64,000 bases of DNA from Gillisella vitis (GTDB lineage Bacteria; Pseudomonadota; Alphaproteobacteria; Rhizobiales; Rhizobiaceae), in the NCBI GenBank assembly GCA_009744235.1, contig WPHV01000018.1, forward strand, positions 1 to 64,000, read 5' to 3'. Positions 52,261 to 61,324 of this stretch are shown piece after piece. Position numbers and translations under genes: made by a program. The notes below the pieces were generated by a model. The model did not search any database and was not told the origin of the DNA. It worked only from the letters and a program-made list of their open reading frames with translations. Every line of letters begins with the position of its first letter. Position 1 is the stretch's first letter.

Positions 52261-52290
52261 AGAAAGGCTCGGAGCAATCCGGGCCTTTCT
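52261..52290. terminator. Hairpin terminator after nlpD
   Basis: AGAAAGGCTCGGA and TCCGGGCCTTTCT pair over 13 bases with one G-U pair around GCAA. T-rich flanks on both sides suggest it serves both nlpD and the convergent ATPase gene. Confidence 0.75.
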
Positions 52291-52321
52291 TCATAAGGGG
52301 CTTGCTATAGGGCGGATAAGC

Positions 52322-53188
52322 CTACCGCTCAAGTTCGACCCGCAACCGCCCGGCCAGATCCTGGATATATTGCCAGGCGACTCGCCCGGAGCGCGCCCCT
52401 CGCGTGGTGGCCCATTCCAGAGCCTCGGCGTGCAATTGTTCAGGCGGCAGCGGAAGCTTGAAATGCGCGGCATAGCCGTCGATCATCGCCAAATAGTCGT
52501 CCTGGCTGCATTTATGAAAACCGAGCCAGAGGCCAAACCGGTCGGAAAGAGAGACCTTTTCCTCCACCGCTTCTGACGGATTGATGGCGGTCGACTGCTC
52601 GTTTTCCATCATATGCCGGGGCAGCAGGTGGCGACGGTTGGAGGTGGCGTAAAACAGCACATTGTCCGGACGGCCCTCGATACCGCCATCCAAAGCCGCT
52701 TTCAGCGATTTATAGGCAGTATCGTCATGGTCGAAGGAAAGATCGTCGCAAAACAGCAGCACCCGCTCTTCGCTGTTTTTCAGCAGATCCATCAGCGCGG
52801 GCAGGGAGGCGATGTCTTCTCGGTGCACTTCCACCAGTTTCAGTCGAACGCCGGTGGCCTTTACGATATCGGCATGCACTGCCTTCACCAGCGAGGATTT
52901 GCCCATGCCGCGCGCGCCCCAGAGCAGGACATTGTTGGCGGCAAAGCCCAGCGCGAACCGTTCGGTGTTTTCATGTAGGATGTCACGCACCCGATCGACG
53001 CCTCTGATAAGGCCGAGCGAGACGCGGTTGGGTCGCGGCACCGGTTGCAGATGCTGGTTTGCCGGATGCCAGACGAAGCAATCGGCTCCGCTCCAGTCGT
53101 TAATCGCCGGGGCGGGACCGGCCAGCCGTTCCATGGCGTCGGCGAGCCGCGTTACTTCCCGCAGCAGATCAGCCAGCGTATCGGTCAT
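52322..53188 (-). CDS. AAA-type ATPase, DUF815 family
   Basis: A 288-residue P-loop protein. Walker A is NVLLWGARGMGKSSLVKAVH (G91-S99) and Walker B is RVLLFCDDLSFDHDD (~139-152), with an arginine/sensor region SLSDRFGLWLGFHKCSQDDY. The N-terminus contains RGVDRVRDILHENTERFALG, characteristic of DUF815. The role is not well defined. GGAGG before ATG 53188 fixes the start and excludes the longer frame. It is convergent with nlpD and divergent from yajC. Confidence 0.9.
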   Translation of the reverse strand: MTDTLADLLREVTRLADAMERLAGPAPAINDWSGADCFVWHPANQHLQPVPRPNRVSLGLIRGVDRVRDILHENTERFALGFAANNVLLWGARGMGKSSLVKAVHADIVKATGVRLKLVEVHREDIASLPALMDLLKNSEERVLLFCDDLSFDHDDTAYKSLKAALDGGIEGRPDNVLFYATSNRRHLLPRHMMENEQSTAINPSEAVEEKVSLSDRFGLWLGFHKCSQDDYLAMIDGYAAHFKLPLPPEQLHAEALEWATTRGARSGRVAWQYIQDLAGRLRVELER

Positions 53189-53397
53189 GTTTTGCCTCCG
53201 TTCATGCGTGAAAAGTGGTTCAAGACCGCCTGTGATCGTTGCGCTACCATGGTCATACAGGGTTCGAAAGTGTATTGACCGGGGATTCGGTACGCAAAGC
53301 CGCTGTTTCTGTTGCATTCCCTTGGGGTATTCCTATATTCCGGCGGCAAAACAGGGGGGACAGGATCTTTGCTGCCCCGGTTCCGAAGGAGTTTCTC

Positions 53398-53784
53398 ATG
53401 TTCATAACACAGGCATTCGCTCAGGATGCAGCACCTGCCGCTGGCGGGATGGGGTCCGGGTTTGAAATGCTTCTGCTTTTCGCACCCTTGATGGTGATCT
53501 GGTATTTCCTGCTGATCCGCCCGCAGCGCAACCAGCTGAAGAAGCGGGAAGCAACGCTGTCGGCTATTCGCCGTGGCGACCAGGTGGTTCTGGGCGGCGG
53601 CCTGATCGGCAAGGTGACCAAGGTCACTGACGATAAGGAACTGGAAGTCGAAATCGCCGATGGCGTCAAGGTCAAGGCGCTGCGCAGCCTGATCGCCGAA
53701 GTGCGCGTCAAGGGCGAGCCGGTCAAGGCTGAGGTTGTCAAGGCCGATGCGACCAAGTCAGACGCCGCGAAGTCCGACTCCTGA
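53398..53784 (+). CDS. yajC: Preprotein translocase subunit YajC
   Basis: A 128-residue protein with one transmembrane helix (MLLLFAPLMVIWYFLLIRPQ) followed by the YajC signature RPQRNQLKKREATLSAIRRG and GDQVVLGGGLIGKVTKVTDD. The C-terminal tail is Lys/Ala/Asp-rich. GAAGGAG precedes the ATG. YajC associates with SecDF in the translocon. A terminator separates it from secDF. Confidence 0.95.
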   Translation: MFITQAFAQDAAPAAGGMGSGFEMLLLFAPLMVIWYFLLIRPQRNQLKKREATLSAIRRGDQVVLGGGLIGKVTKVTDDKELEVEIADGVKVKALRSLIAEVRVKGEPVKAEVVKADATKSDAAKSDS

Positions 53785-53801
53785 TTTAAGTTTGAACACC
53801 G

Positions 53802-53832
53802 GGCCGCCCATCAGGGCGGCCTGACTTTTTTC
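53802..53832 (+). terminator. Rho-independent terminator after yajC
   Basis: GGCCGCCC and GGGCGGCC pair over eight bases around ATCA, followed by TGACTTTTTTC. Partial read-through into secDF is likely, since the two are usually linked. Confidence 0.8.
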
Positions 53833-53992
53833 TGCTGTCTGCTGGAGAAAAGCCGCTTCCGTCCTCTGAAATGGCCGCTTTGTATGTTGAGCGATGGTTT
53901 GCCCTGCGGTAAATCTTGCTCGGCGTATCAAGCCGCCATTTCCGTTTGACGATCCCGGTCTATTTGCCCAGACCTTACCCTTCGAGATGTCG

Positions 53993-56563
53993 ATGCTGCA
54001 TTTCTCCCGCTGGAAAACAATTCTTCTCTGGCTTGCCGTCGTGGCGAGCGTCCTGATTGCGCTGCCCGATCTGTTCAGTAAGGATCAACTGGCCCGTCTT
54101 CCGTCCTGGTTCCCGAGCAAGCAGATGACGCTCGGTCTCGATTTGCAGGGCGGTTCGCATATCATGCTGAAGATCGAGCGCAACGATATCGTCAAGGAGC
54201 GGCTTGAAGCCGTGGTTGGCGATATCCGCAGCAGTCTTCGCGATGCGGGCGTTCGCTATACGGGGCTGAATGGCGTTGGCCAGGCGGTTCAGGTGCGCAT
54301 TACCGATCCGGCCCAGCTTGATGCGGCGCGCAAGGCCTTGCAGACACTGACTGCACCGGTCAGCACCGGCGGTTTCGGGTCGAGCAGCATCCAGGAAGCG
54401 ACACTGGACGATAGCGGCGATGGGTTGTTGAAGTTCAACCTCACCGATGCCGGTATCGATTACCGCATGTCCTCGGCCCTCACCCAGTCCATCGAAGTCG
54501 TGCGGCGCCGCGTCGATGAGCTTGGCAATACCGAGCCGTTGATCCAGCGCCAGGGCTCTGACCGGATTATCGTACAGGTGCCGGGTCTTGATGATCCGCA
54601 GCGGTTGAAGAATCTTCTGAACCAGACCGCGAAACTGAGCTTCCGCATGGTCGATACCAGCATGTCGGCCACCGAAGCGATCAGCGGTCGCCCGCCTGCC
54701 ACGTCTGAAGTGCTTTACAGCCAGGATGAGGCCGCAGTGCCTTATCTGGTCGAAAAGCGGGTTCTGGTGTCCGGCGAGGATCTCGTCGATGCGCAGGCAA
54801 GCTTCAATCAGCAGAATAACGAACCGGTCGTCAGTTTCCGTTTCGATAGCCGTGGCGCACAGCGCTTTGCCCAGGCGACCCAGCAGAATGTCGGGCGGCC
54901 CTTTGCCATCGTGCTCGACAATCAGGTGATTTCCGCGCCTGTGATCCGTGAACCGATTGTCGGTGGCTCCGGCCAGATTTCCGGCAATTTCACGGTGCAG
55001 GGCGCCAATGACTTGGCCGTGCTGCTGCGCGCCGGTGCCTTGCCGGCAACCTTGACCGTGGTCGAAGAGCGCACCGTCGGCCCAAGCCTTGGTGCCGATT
55101 CGATCCGGGCCGGGGTTTCTGCCGGCTTTATCGGCGCGGGGCTGGTCGTGGTGCTGATGATCGGGCTTTACGGATTTTTCGGCGTGCTTGCCGTGCTTGC
55201 GCTGTTGGCCAATATCGTCATGATTATTGCCATCCTGACGCTGCTTGGATCGACGCTGACGCTGCCGGGCATCGCCGGTATCGTATTGACCATCGGTATG
55301 GCGGTTGATTCCAACGTGCTGATCTACGAGCGTATCCGCGAGGAATATAAGAGCGGGCGCTCGCTGATCCAGTCCATCGATATCGGCTTCAACAAGGCCT
55401 TGGCGACCATCGTTGACGCCAATGTCACGACGCTGATTGCCGCTGGTGTGTTGTTCTTTCTCGGTTCCGGTCCGGTGCGCGGTTTCTCGGTAACGCTTGC
55501 CATCGGCATCATCACCACGGTGTTTACCGCCTTTGGCTTGACCCGCTGGATGTTTACCGTCTGGGTGAATACGCGCCGTCCCAAGGCTCTGCCCAAGGGG
55601 GTGAGGACCGGGATTTTCGACGGCACCAACATTCCGTTCATGGGTGTCCGCCGTTATACATTCCTGCTGTCGGCTGCCTTGTCGATTGCCGCCCTTGTCG
55701 GTTTCGGCACGGTCGGCATGAAGCTCGGCATCGATTTCACCGGCGGTTCGATCATCGAGTTGAAGGCCCGTCAGGGCAATGCCGATCCCGCTGCCATCCG
55801 CGAACAGTTGAGCAGTCTCAATCTCGGCGATGTCCAGGTCCAGGGTTTTGGCGATCCGAGCAGTGTTCTGGTCCGTTTGCAGGCCCAGGACGAGGGTGAA
55901 AACGGCGAACAATCGGCTGTGGCCAAGGTGCGGGGCGCATTGGAACAGGCCTACGAGTTCCGCCGTACCGAAGTCGTCGGCCCGTCCGTGTCGGGTGAGT
56001 TGACGAAATCGGCGACCATTGGCGTGTTGATTTCGCTGATGGCGATCCTGGTCTATATCTGGATCCGGTTTGAGTGGCAGTTTGCGGCAGGCGCGATCAT
56101 CGCAACCCTGCATGACGTCATCCTGACGCTTGGCCTCTACGTGGTCACCGGGGTGGAGTTTGACCTCAGCAGTATTGCGGCCATCCTGACGATTGTCGGC
56201 TATTCGCTGAACGATACCGTGGTCGTCTATGACCGGATGCGCGAGAACCTGCGCCGTTACAAGAAAATGCCGCTGGATGTGCTGATCGACACGTCGATCA
56301 ACCAGACCCTGTCGCGGACCATCCTGACATCGGTGACAACGCTTCTGGCCCTTCTGGCACTGTTCCTGTTCGGTGGCGAAGTTATCCGCTCCTTCACCTT
56401 TGCCATGCTGTTCGGGGTTCTTGTCGGCACATTCTCCTCTATCTATATGGCGGCACCGGTGCTGATCGCCTTCCGTCTGCGCCCCGAGGGCCAGGGCGAG
56501 CCGGATAAGGCTGAAAAAGCGAAGCCGGAAAAGAACGGCGCAGCGGGCAAGGCGGGAGCATAG
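53993..56563 (+). CDS. secDF: Fused protein translocase subunit SecDF
   Basis: An 856-residue fusion of SecD and SecF, the proton-driven pull on preproteins in the periplasm. The SecD half has MLHFSRWKTILLWLAVVA, the DLQGGSHIMLKIERND motif, a large periplasmic P1 domain, and TIGMAVDSNVLIYERIREEY. The SecF half has GIDFTGGSIIELKARQGN and ILTIVGYSLNDTVVVYDRMR. Twelve hydrophobic segments are expected. The C-terminus is charged (KAEKAKPEKNG). ATG 53993 matches the common MLHFSRWK start; ATG 53987 is in frame. It overlaps nothing, and a small Mth938-like gene follows. Confidence 0.95.
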   Translation: MLHFSRWKTILLWLAVVASVLIALPDLFSKDQLARLPSWFPSKQMTLGLDLQGGSHIMLKIERNDIVKERLEAVVGDIRSSLRDAGVRYTGLNGVGQAVQVRITDPAQLDAARKALQTLTAPVSTGGFGSSSIQEATLDDSGDGLLKFNLTDAGIDYRMSSALTQSIEVVRRRVDELGNTEPLIQRQGSDRIIVQVPGLDDPQRLKNLLNQTAKLSFRMVDTSMSATEAISGRPPATSEVLYSQDEAAVPYLVEKRVLVSGEDLVDAQASFNQQNNEPVVSFRFDSRGAQRFAQATQQNVGRPFAIVLDNQVISAPVIREPIVGGSGQISGNFTVQGANDLAVLLRAGALPATLTVVEERTVGPSLGADSIRAGVSAGFIGAGLVVVLMIGLYGFFGVLAVLALLANIVMIIAILTLLGSTLTLPGIAGIVLTIGMAVDSNVLIYERIREEYKSGRSLIQSIDIGFNKALATIVDANVTTLIAAGVLFFLGSGPVRGFSVTLAIGIITTVFTAFGLTRWMFTVWVNTRRPKALPKGVRTGIFDGTNIPFMGVRRYTFLLSAALSIAALVGFGTVGMKLGIDFTGGSIIELKARQGNADPAAIREQLSSLNLGDVQVQGFGDPSSVLVRLQAQDEGENGEQSAVAKVRGALEQAYEFRRTEVVGPSVSGELTKSATIGVLISLMAILVYIWIRFEWQFAAGAIIATLHDVILTLGLYVVTGVEFDLSSIAAILTIVGYSLNDTVVVYDRMRENLRRYKKMPLDVLIDTSINQTLSRTILTSVTTLLALLALFLFGGEVIRSFTFAMLFGVLVGTFSSIYMAAPVLIAFRLRPEGQGEPDKAEKAKPEKNGAAGKAGA

Positions 56564-56566
56564 GCA

Positions 56567-56953
56567 TTGGCAAAGGGCATTATCATCCGCGAGGCGCATT
56601 TTCCGGGCAGGTCCCCCATTGATGCCTATGGCAATGGCGGGTTCCGGTTCGCGGATATGTCGCATCGCGGCTCCCTTTTGCTTTTACCATCAGGCATTTA
56701 TGGCTGGGATATGCGCGAGGGCGAGGACCTGACGGTCGCCGCCCTCCAGCGCCTGCTGGACGAGGCGGATAAAGTCGAGTTCCTGTTGTTGGGGACTGGC
56801 ACGGAACTGCGCCGTATCCCCAGCGACGTTAAAGCCGCTCTGACCGCCGCTGGCATCGGCTCTGACCCGATGAGCACCGGAGCTGCGGTGCGGACCTATA
56901 ATGTGATGCTGGCGGAAGAACGGCCTGTGGCCGCCGCGTTGATTGCTGTCTGA
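56567..56953 (+). CDS. Mth938-like domain protein (DUF498)
   Basis: A 128-residue protein with the Mth938/NDUFAF3-like pattern: IIIREAHFPGRSPIDAYGNG, SLLLLPSGIYGWDMREGEDL, a KVEFLLLGTGTELRRIPSDV core and a final AVRTYNVMLAEERPVAAALI. Such proteins are linked to respiratory complex I assembly in Alphaproteobacteria and mitochondria (NDUFAF3), where they are fused or adjacent to secDF and NDUFAF6-like genes. It begins with TTG (GGAG upstream), three bases after secDF, and is followed at once by an NDUFAF6-like gene. Confidence 0.85.
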   Translation: MAKGIIIREAHFPGRSPIDAYGNGGFRFADMSHRGSLLLLPSGIYGWDMREGEDLTVAALQRLLDEADKVEFLLLGTGTELRRIPSDVKAALTAAGIGSDPMSTGAAVRTYNVMLAEERPVAAALIAV

Positions 56954-56957
56954 TCCC

Positions 56958-57821
56958 ATGGCCGAAAGTGCAAAGCCATCGCCATTGGTCCCGGATGTAT
57001 GCCTTACGACGCTGCGGGAGATCGACCGCGACCGGTATTTGGCCTGCCTTCTCTCCCCGCCGGAAAAGCAGCCTGCCTTGGCAGCACTCTATGCCTTCAA
57101 TGCCGAGCTTGCCCGCGTGCGTGATCTGGTGCGCGAACCCTTGCCGGGCGAAATCCGGTTGCAATATTGGCGCGACCTGCTTTCCGGCAAGGGACATGGC
57201 GATACCACGGCCAATCCGCTGGCGGCAGGGCTTTTGGCGGCTGTGGAGCGCTATCACCTGCCGGTTCAGCCCTTGCTCGACATGATCGATGCGCGGATTG
57301 CCGATCTTTACGATGATCCGATCGGGCCGAGATCGGCGCTGGAAGGCTATGCGGGAGAGACCGCCTCGGCGCTAATCCAGCTGGCGAGCCTGGTGCTGGA
57401 TACCGAGGCCGCGCTGAATTGCGCAACCATCGCCGGACATGCTGGGGTTGCCCAGGCCATTGCCGGACTGTTGGCGCTGATGCCGCAACATCGGGCGCGA
57501 GGGCAGCTCTACATTCCTGACGAAATCCTGACCGCGACCGGGTTGGACCGTGATGCCTTTCTGTCGGGCAAGGACGAGATGAGGATCGATGGTGCCATCG
57601 AAGCCTTTGCCGGTCTGGGGCTCGATCACCTTTCCAAGGCGCGCGCTGGTGGCAAGCTTCCGGCGTCTCTGGTTGCTGCCTATCTGCCTGTGGCGCTCGC
57701 AGGGCCGATTCTGCGGGATGCTCGTCGGCGCGGCGCCGATATTCTGCAAACACCGATTCGCCGAGCTCAGTGGCGCCGCCAACTGACACTGCTGCGCGCC
57801 AGCGTGACGGGTCGATTTTAG
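56958..57821 (+). CDS. Squalene/phytoene synthase-like protein (NDUFAF6-like), aspartate motifs missing
   Basis: A 287-residue all-helical protein of the squalene/phytoene synthase superfamily: DRDRYLACLLSPPEKQPALA, LYAFNAELARVRDLVREPLP, IRLQYWRDLL, then YAGETASALIQLASLVL and HRARGQLYIPDEIL. Real prenyl synthases have two DxxxD motifs; here the first region reads RVRDLVREP and the second IAGLLALMPQHRARGQ, so both lack the metal-binding aspartates. This pattern, and the position beside a DUF498 (NDUFAF3-like) gene, points to NDUFAF6-like complex I assembly rather than terpene synthesis. ATG 56958. Confidence 0.8.
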   Translation: MAESAKPSPLVPDVCLTTLREIDRDRYLACLLSPPEKQPALAALYAFNAELARVRDLVREPLPGEIRLQYWRDLLSGKGHGDTTANPLAAGLLAAVERYHLPVQPLLDMIDARIADLYDDPIGPRSALEGYAGETASALIQLASLVLDTEAALNCATIAGHAGVAQAIAGLLALMPQHRARGQLYIPDEILTATGLDRDAFLSGKDEMRIDGAIEAFAGLGLDHLSKARAGGKLPASLVAAYLPVALAGPILRDARRRGADILQTPIRRAQWRRQLTLLRASVTGRF

Positions 57822-57854
57822 GGCTGTCAGGTCCCTCCTGAACCAGCCCCTCGG

Positions 57855-57890
57855 GAAAACCCGGATTCCACTTTTCCTGGCAAACGACGC
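57855..57890. repeat. Copy of the GGAAAAGTGGAA palindromic repeat
   Basis: On the minus strand this reads CGTTTGCCAGGAAAAGTGGA then ATCCGGGTTTTCCCG, close to the core of the element at 36075-36173 (GTTTGTCAGGGAAAAGTGGA, ATGCGGTTTTCCCG). The terminal repeats of that element are not preserved here. Confidence 0.6.
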
Positions 57891-57978
57891 ACAGGTTTGC
57901 ACTCCGGCTCCAAACTCACGCAAGGCTCATCCGTTAAATCTTGCCAACTGCAAAATCCGCAAGTTGGAATCGTATCAA

Positions 57979-58008
57979 CGGATTATGCAGCAGATATAAA
58001 GTGTTGCC
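57979..58008 (+). repeat. Copy of the ATTATGCAGCA repeat block
   Basis: ATTATGCAGCAGATATAAAG continuing GTGTT (57982-58005) matches the block at 24683-24706 with two differences. The upstream GTTGGAATCG also matches GTCGGAATCG there. The long hairpin of the other copy is not retained. Confidence 0.55.
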
Positions 58009-58064
58009 GCAATTGCGCGATCCTCGATCGGCAGTGCTGCTCAAGCATCATCCGGAGGTTGCCA

Positions 58065-58529
58065 GTGGGCGTTGGGATCGGTATTTTTGTGTTTTTGGGC
58101 ATTATCGCCTTCGCTTGGTATGTCTCGCGCATGGCGGAGCGCAATGATGGCGAAACCCTAAGCGATGTCGGGCTTGCTATCCTGGAATTCGGCCGGGCCT
58201 TTCCTGGCGAAGCCATCCGCAGCCTGCATGCCACAGCCGATGGCAAAGCGGTATTCGTCAGGCTTCATGACAACCGTGCAGGCTTCATGCGCAATCTTCG
58301 CAATCATTATGCCTGCCATTTGATCGAGCCGGGGCATGTGCAGGTCCAGCCCTTGGAAAGCGTTCACGGTTTCCACATCACGTTTCTCGATGCAGCCCAG
58401 CATAACGGCGACTATATTTTCGCCAAGCCCGCCGAGGCAGCAGAAGTTTCGCTATGGCTGCTCGGCAACTATATCGCGCCGAACGATTTGGAGCCGGCGG
58501 AAGACAGGTTTGACAAGACATCCTCTTGA
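58065..58529 (+). CDS. Conserved hypothetical membrane-anchored protein
   Basis: A 154-residue protein with an N-terminal hydrophobic helix (VGIGIFVFLGIIAFAWYVS) and a soluble domain: DVGLAILEFGRAFPGEAIRS, DGKAVFVRLHDNRAGFMRNL, VQPLESVHGFHITFLDAAQH and AAEVSLWLLGNYIAPNDLEP. The GTG start at 58065 is six bases after CGGAGG. Proteins of this shape occur in rhizobial chromosomes near trmFO. No function known. Convergent with trmFO. Confidence 0.7.
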   Translation: MGVGIGIFVFLGIIAFAWYVSRMAERNDGETLSDVGLAILEFGRAFPGEAIRSLHATADGKAVFVRLHDNRAGFMRNLRNHYACHLIEPGHVQVQPLESVHGFHITFLDAAQHNGDYIFAKPAEAAEVSLWLLGNYIAPNDLEPAEDRFDKTSS

Positions 58530-58574
58530 GTAGGATGGGACAATCACGTCCATTGAGATCTTCGGGCCTCGGTA

Positions 58575-60032
58575 TTAAAGGCCCGCGTCTTCCATTTCGG
58601 CAACCGGCTGTGGGATGTGCGGCGGCAGGCCGAGCCATTCCCGGCAATGGGTTAGGGCGCGGATGGCGATCAACTGGCGCTTCATGACAGTCTTGTCCTT
58701 GCCCCGGAAACGCTTCACGCCTTCTGGCTTGACGATGGAGCCGGGCTCCAGATCCGGAAACAGTCCGAAGTTGATGTTCATCGGCTGGAAAGACTTTTTG
58801 CCGGGTTCGTCATTGGACACGATATGGCCACCGGTAATATGGTTGAGCAGCGCACCGAGCGCCGTTGTCACCGGCGGCGGGCTATGGGCTTCGCCCTTGC
58901 GCTCGGCAGCAGCAAAGCGACCGGCCAGAAGACCGATGGAGGCGCTCTCGACATAGCCTTCGCAGCCGGTGATCTGCCCGGCAAAACGCAGGCCCGGTCT
59001 GCTCTTTAGGGAAAGAGACGGATCAAGCAGCACTGGTGAATGGATATAGGTATTGCGGTGCAGGCCACCCAGCCGGGCGAATTCGGCGTTTTCCAGACCG
59101 GGGATCATCCGAAAAATCTCGGCCTGGGCGCCGTAGCGCAGCTTGGTCTGGAAGCCGACCATATTATAGAGCGTGCCCAACGCATTATCCTGGCGCAGCT
59201 GCACGACGGCATAGGCTTTCACGGTAGGGTTATGGGAATTGGTCAGCCCCATCGGCTTCATCGGTCCATGGCGCAGGGTTTCACGCCCGCGTTCTGCCAT
59301 GACTTCGATGGGCAGGCAGCCGTCGAAATAGGGTGTGCCTTCCCATTCCTTGAAGCCGACTGCGTCACCGGCAATCAATGCATCGATGAAGGCGTTATAC
59401 TGGGCCTCGTCCAGCGGGCAGTTGATGTAATCCTTACCCGTACCGCCCGGGCCAACCTTGTCATAGCGCGACTGATACCAGCAGATATCCATATTGATGC
59501 TGTCACGGTGGACGATGGGGGCGATGGCGTCGAAAAAGGCAAGCGCGTCCTCGCCGGTTTCAGCGCGGATGGCCTCGGCCAGTGCCGGTGATGTCAGCGG
59601 ACCGCTGGCGATGATGCTGAGATCCCAATCGCGCGGCGGCAGGCCGGTGATTTCCTCGCGCACCACGGTTACGAGCGGGTGAGCTTGCAGCGCCTGCGTC
59701 ACGGCCTCGGCAAAGCCGTCCCTGTCAACGGCAAGCGCGCCACCCGCCGGTACCTGATGACGGTCGGCGCAGGCCATGATCAACGAGCCGGCCAGCCGCA
59801 TTTCCGCATGGATAACCCCGACCGCATTGGCGGTGGCATCGTCGGAGCGGAAGGAATTGGAGCAGACAAGCTCAGCAAGGCTATCGGTCTTATGGGCGTC
59901 GGTGCCGCGAAGGCCGCGCATCTCATGAAGAATGACCGGCACGCCCGCCTCAGCGATCTGCCATGCGGCTTCGGAGCCAGCCAGCCCGCCGCCAATGATG
60001 TGAATAGGGGAATAGGAGTTGTTGTCTGTCAT
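58575..60032 (-). CDS. trmFO: Methylenetetrahydrofolate-tRNA-(uracil-5-)-methyltransferase
   Basis: A 485-residue flavoprotein that makes ribothymidine at tRNA position 54 using methylene-THF. The FAD site is PIHIIGGGLAGSEAAWQIAE near the N-terminus. VCSNSFRSDDATANAVGVIH carries the conserved catalytic Cys. MKPMGLTNSHNPTVKAYAVV and LRFAGQITGCEGYVESASIG are further signatures. Length matches Gram-negative/rhizobial TrmFO. It is followed on the other strand by a hypothetical gene and preceded by a DUF1127 gene. Confidence 0.95.
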   Translation of the reverse strand: MTDNNSYSPIHIIGGGLAGSEAAWQIAEAGVPVILHEMRGLRGTDAHKTDSLAELVCSNSFRSDDATANAVGVIHAEMRLAGSLIMACADRHQVPAGGALAVDRDGFAEAVTQALQAHPLVTVVREEITGLPPRDWDLSIIASGPLTSPALAEAIRAETGEDALAFFDAIAPIVHRDSINMDICWYQSRYDKVGPGGTGKDYINCPLDEAQYNAFIDALIAGDAVGFKEWEGTPYFDGCLPIEVMAERGRETLRHGPMKPMGLTNSHNPTVKAYAVVQLRQDNALGTLYNMVGFQTKLRYGAQAEIFRMIPGLENAEFARLGGLHRNTYIHSPVLLDPSLSLKSRPGLRFAGQITGCEGYVESASIGLLAGRFAAAERKGEAHSPPPVTTALGALLNHITGGHIVSNDEPGKKSFQPMNINFGLFPDLEPGSIVKPEGVKRFRGKDKTVMKRQLIAIRALTHCREWLGLPPHIPQPVAEMEDAGL

Positions 60033-60128
60033 GGCGGCTGCTTATCACGCCTTGCCGCCGCTTCCAATCTTGAACAGAGCAAATTGCACTTTGGAGATGC
60101 AAGCTTGGTTTGGAGAGTTAGAAATAGA

Positions 60129-60151
60129 AAACGGCGCCAAAAGCGCCGTTC
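60129..60151 (-). terminator. Hairpin terminator for the DUF1127 gene
   Basis: On the minus strand, AACGGCGC and GCGCCGTT pair around a TTTTG loop and are followed by TTTC. It lies between the DUF1127 stop and the trmFO start. Confidence 0.7.
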
Positions 60152-60185
60152 GAACATTCAATTCAAATTTTAAAACCGGATCCGA

Positions 60186-60329
60186 TTAACGGAACGAACG
60201 GTTGGCAATGTGACGGATGTCGTAACGGGTGATGCCGATATCGGACAGGGTCTGGTTCGACAGGCCGCCCAGTTCGGACAGAGTGCGGCGATAGCTAATC
60301 CAGTTTTTAGCAATGCGGATCGGGTTCAT
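60186..60329 (-). CDS. Small DUF1127 protein
   Basis: A 47-residue arginine-rich protein read from ATG 60329 (GAGGAAA upstream): NPIRIAKNWISYRRTLSELG then GLSNQTLSDIGITRYDIRHI, ending ANRSFR. The L-x-x-L-x-D-I-G-I-x-R-x-[DE]-I motif is diagnostic of DUF1127 (YjiS-like). In Agrobacterium small DUF1127 proteins influence phosphate, carbon metabolism and RNA turnover, but this copy's role is unknown. It has its own terminator. Confidence 0.85.
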   Translation of the reverse strand: MNPIRIAKNWISYRRTLSELGGLSNQTLSDIGITRYDIRHIANRSFR

Positions 60330-60770
60330 GACATTTCCTCGAGATCTTGTTTGCTGATCCGGCGGTCTCTCCCGCCTCAGCTGTTGACATGCTTATACAT
60401 CGGGGAAAGCATTTGTGGCAGTGCAATAAATGGGCGACTGCTATGCGTTTGTGCAGATTCATGGCTATTTATTGTGCTTCGGCTAAGATTTGAGCTTGAT
60501 CTTGGCGCGCTCAAAGCAGGCCTTTTCCGGGTGAAATTCTCACCATTGAGAGGGTGTGGAGTTGTCGACCTTCAGGCACAAGACGGTCCTATAATGGCTT
60601 TGTTTAAGAAGAAGCCAGCGCATATTTTCTTTTGCGCAACATTCCCTGCTTTGTGGTCAGCAAAAGGCGGCATAATTCGTCAAAACGCCCTCATTACGTC
60701 TATCTCCGTTGCGGACTTATGGCATAAGCTTGCGGCAAGCTCTGGCTTTGATGGTCCGTGCCATATCTTT
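60330..60770. other. Divergent intergenic region with no clear gene
   Basis: It should hold the DUF1127 promoter (leftward) and the promoter of the lipoprotein (rightward). A long frame on the + strand crosses this region into the lipoprotein but lacks a ribosome site or coherent composition, so it is not counted as coding. Confidence 0.35.
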
Positions 60771-61244
60771 GTGCGGAGTTTGACCTTGCTGCGGTATTTG
60801 CGCGTTTTTGCCTTTCTATCGATCTGCATGGCACTTGCCGGGTGCATGACCGGGCTGTTTCAATCAGCGCCGAAGAAGTTTTACTATGATATTCGCGCGG
60901 TCACCGTGCTGGCGGGTCCGAAAGTGCCGTTGGCCTTGGTGCAGGGCGTGGAGCGGCGACTGTCTTCTGCCGTTGCTGCCACGGTGCGCAGCGAGGTTCT
61001 GCCGCGGGTGATTCTGACGGTCAGGGTCGAGACGATGGCAAGTGGGCTGGGGCTGGACAAGCAGCACAATGAAGCCGAGATCAAAGTCAGCGCTGCCTCG
61101 GTTGAAACCGGTGATGTGGTCGCTCAGGGCGCGTTCAAGGTGCTGACCATTACCAATGATCAGACGCTTGGCCCTGAAAGCCTGGCGGAAGAAATTTCAG
61201 CCCGGATCCGCTCGCTGTTTTCCCTGACCGCGCCAAAACTATAG
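60771..61244 (+). CDS. Putative lipoprotein of unknown function
   Basis: About 157 residues from GTG 60771 (TTG 60780 also possible). Signal peptide LRYLRVFAFLSICMALAGC with lipobox LAGC. The mature domain has FYYDIRAVTVLAGPKVPLAL, LSSAVAATVRSEVLPRVILT, NEAEIKVSAASVETGDVVAQ and a terminal EEISARIRSLFSLTAPKL. The mixed alpha/beta pattern resembles periplasmic assembly-type domains found in Rhizobiales, but no family is certain. It lies before the cobalamin riboswitch and is probably independent of it. Confidence 0.6.
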   Translation: MRSLTLLRYLRVFAFLSICMALAGCMTGLFQSAPKKFYYDIRAVTVLAGPKVPLALVQGVERRLSSAVAATVRSEVLPRVILTVRVETMASGLGLDKQHNEAEIKVSAASVETGDVVAQGAFKVLTITNDQTLGPESLAEEISARIRSLFSLTAPKL

Positions 61245-61324
61245 CGGGTACCAAGACACGAGAGAGCGATGGCTGATGGCTTGCAGATTGACTTCAAACC
61301 TCATTCTGCTAACCCTAGAGGCGG

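Noticed and set aside
53975..56665. Long open frame antisense to secDF (896 codons)
   Set aside because: Same cause; the Arg/His/Asp-rich composition is typical of a complementary-strand shadow.
60210..60770. N-terminal extension of the lipoprotein before the riboswitch
   Set aside because: The in-frame extension overlaps the DUF1127 gene on the other strand and its promoter, and would place the lipobox signal peptide in the middle of the protein.
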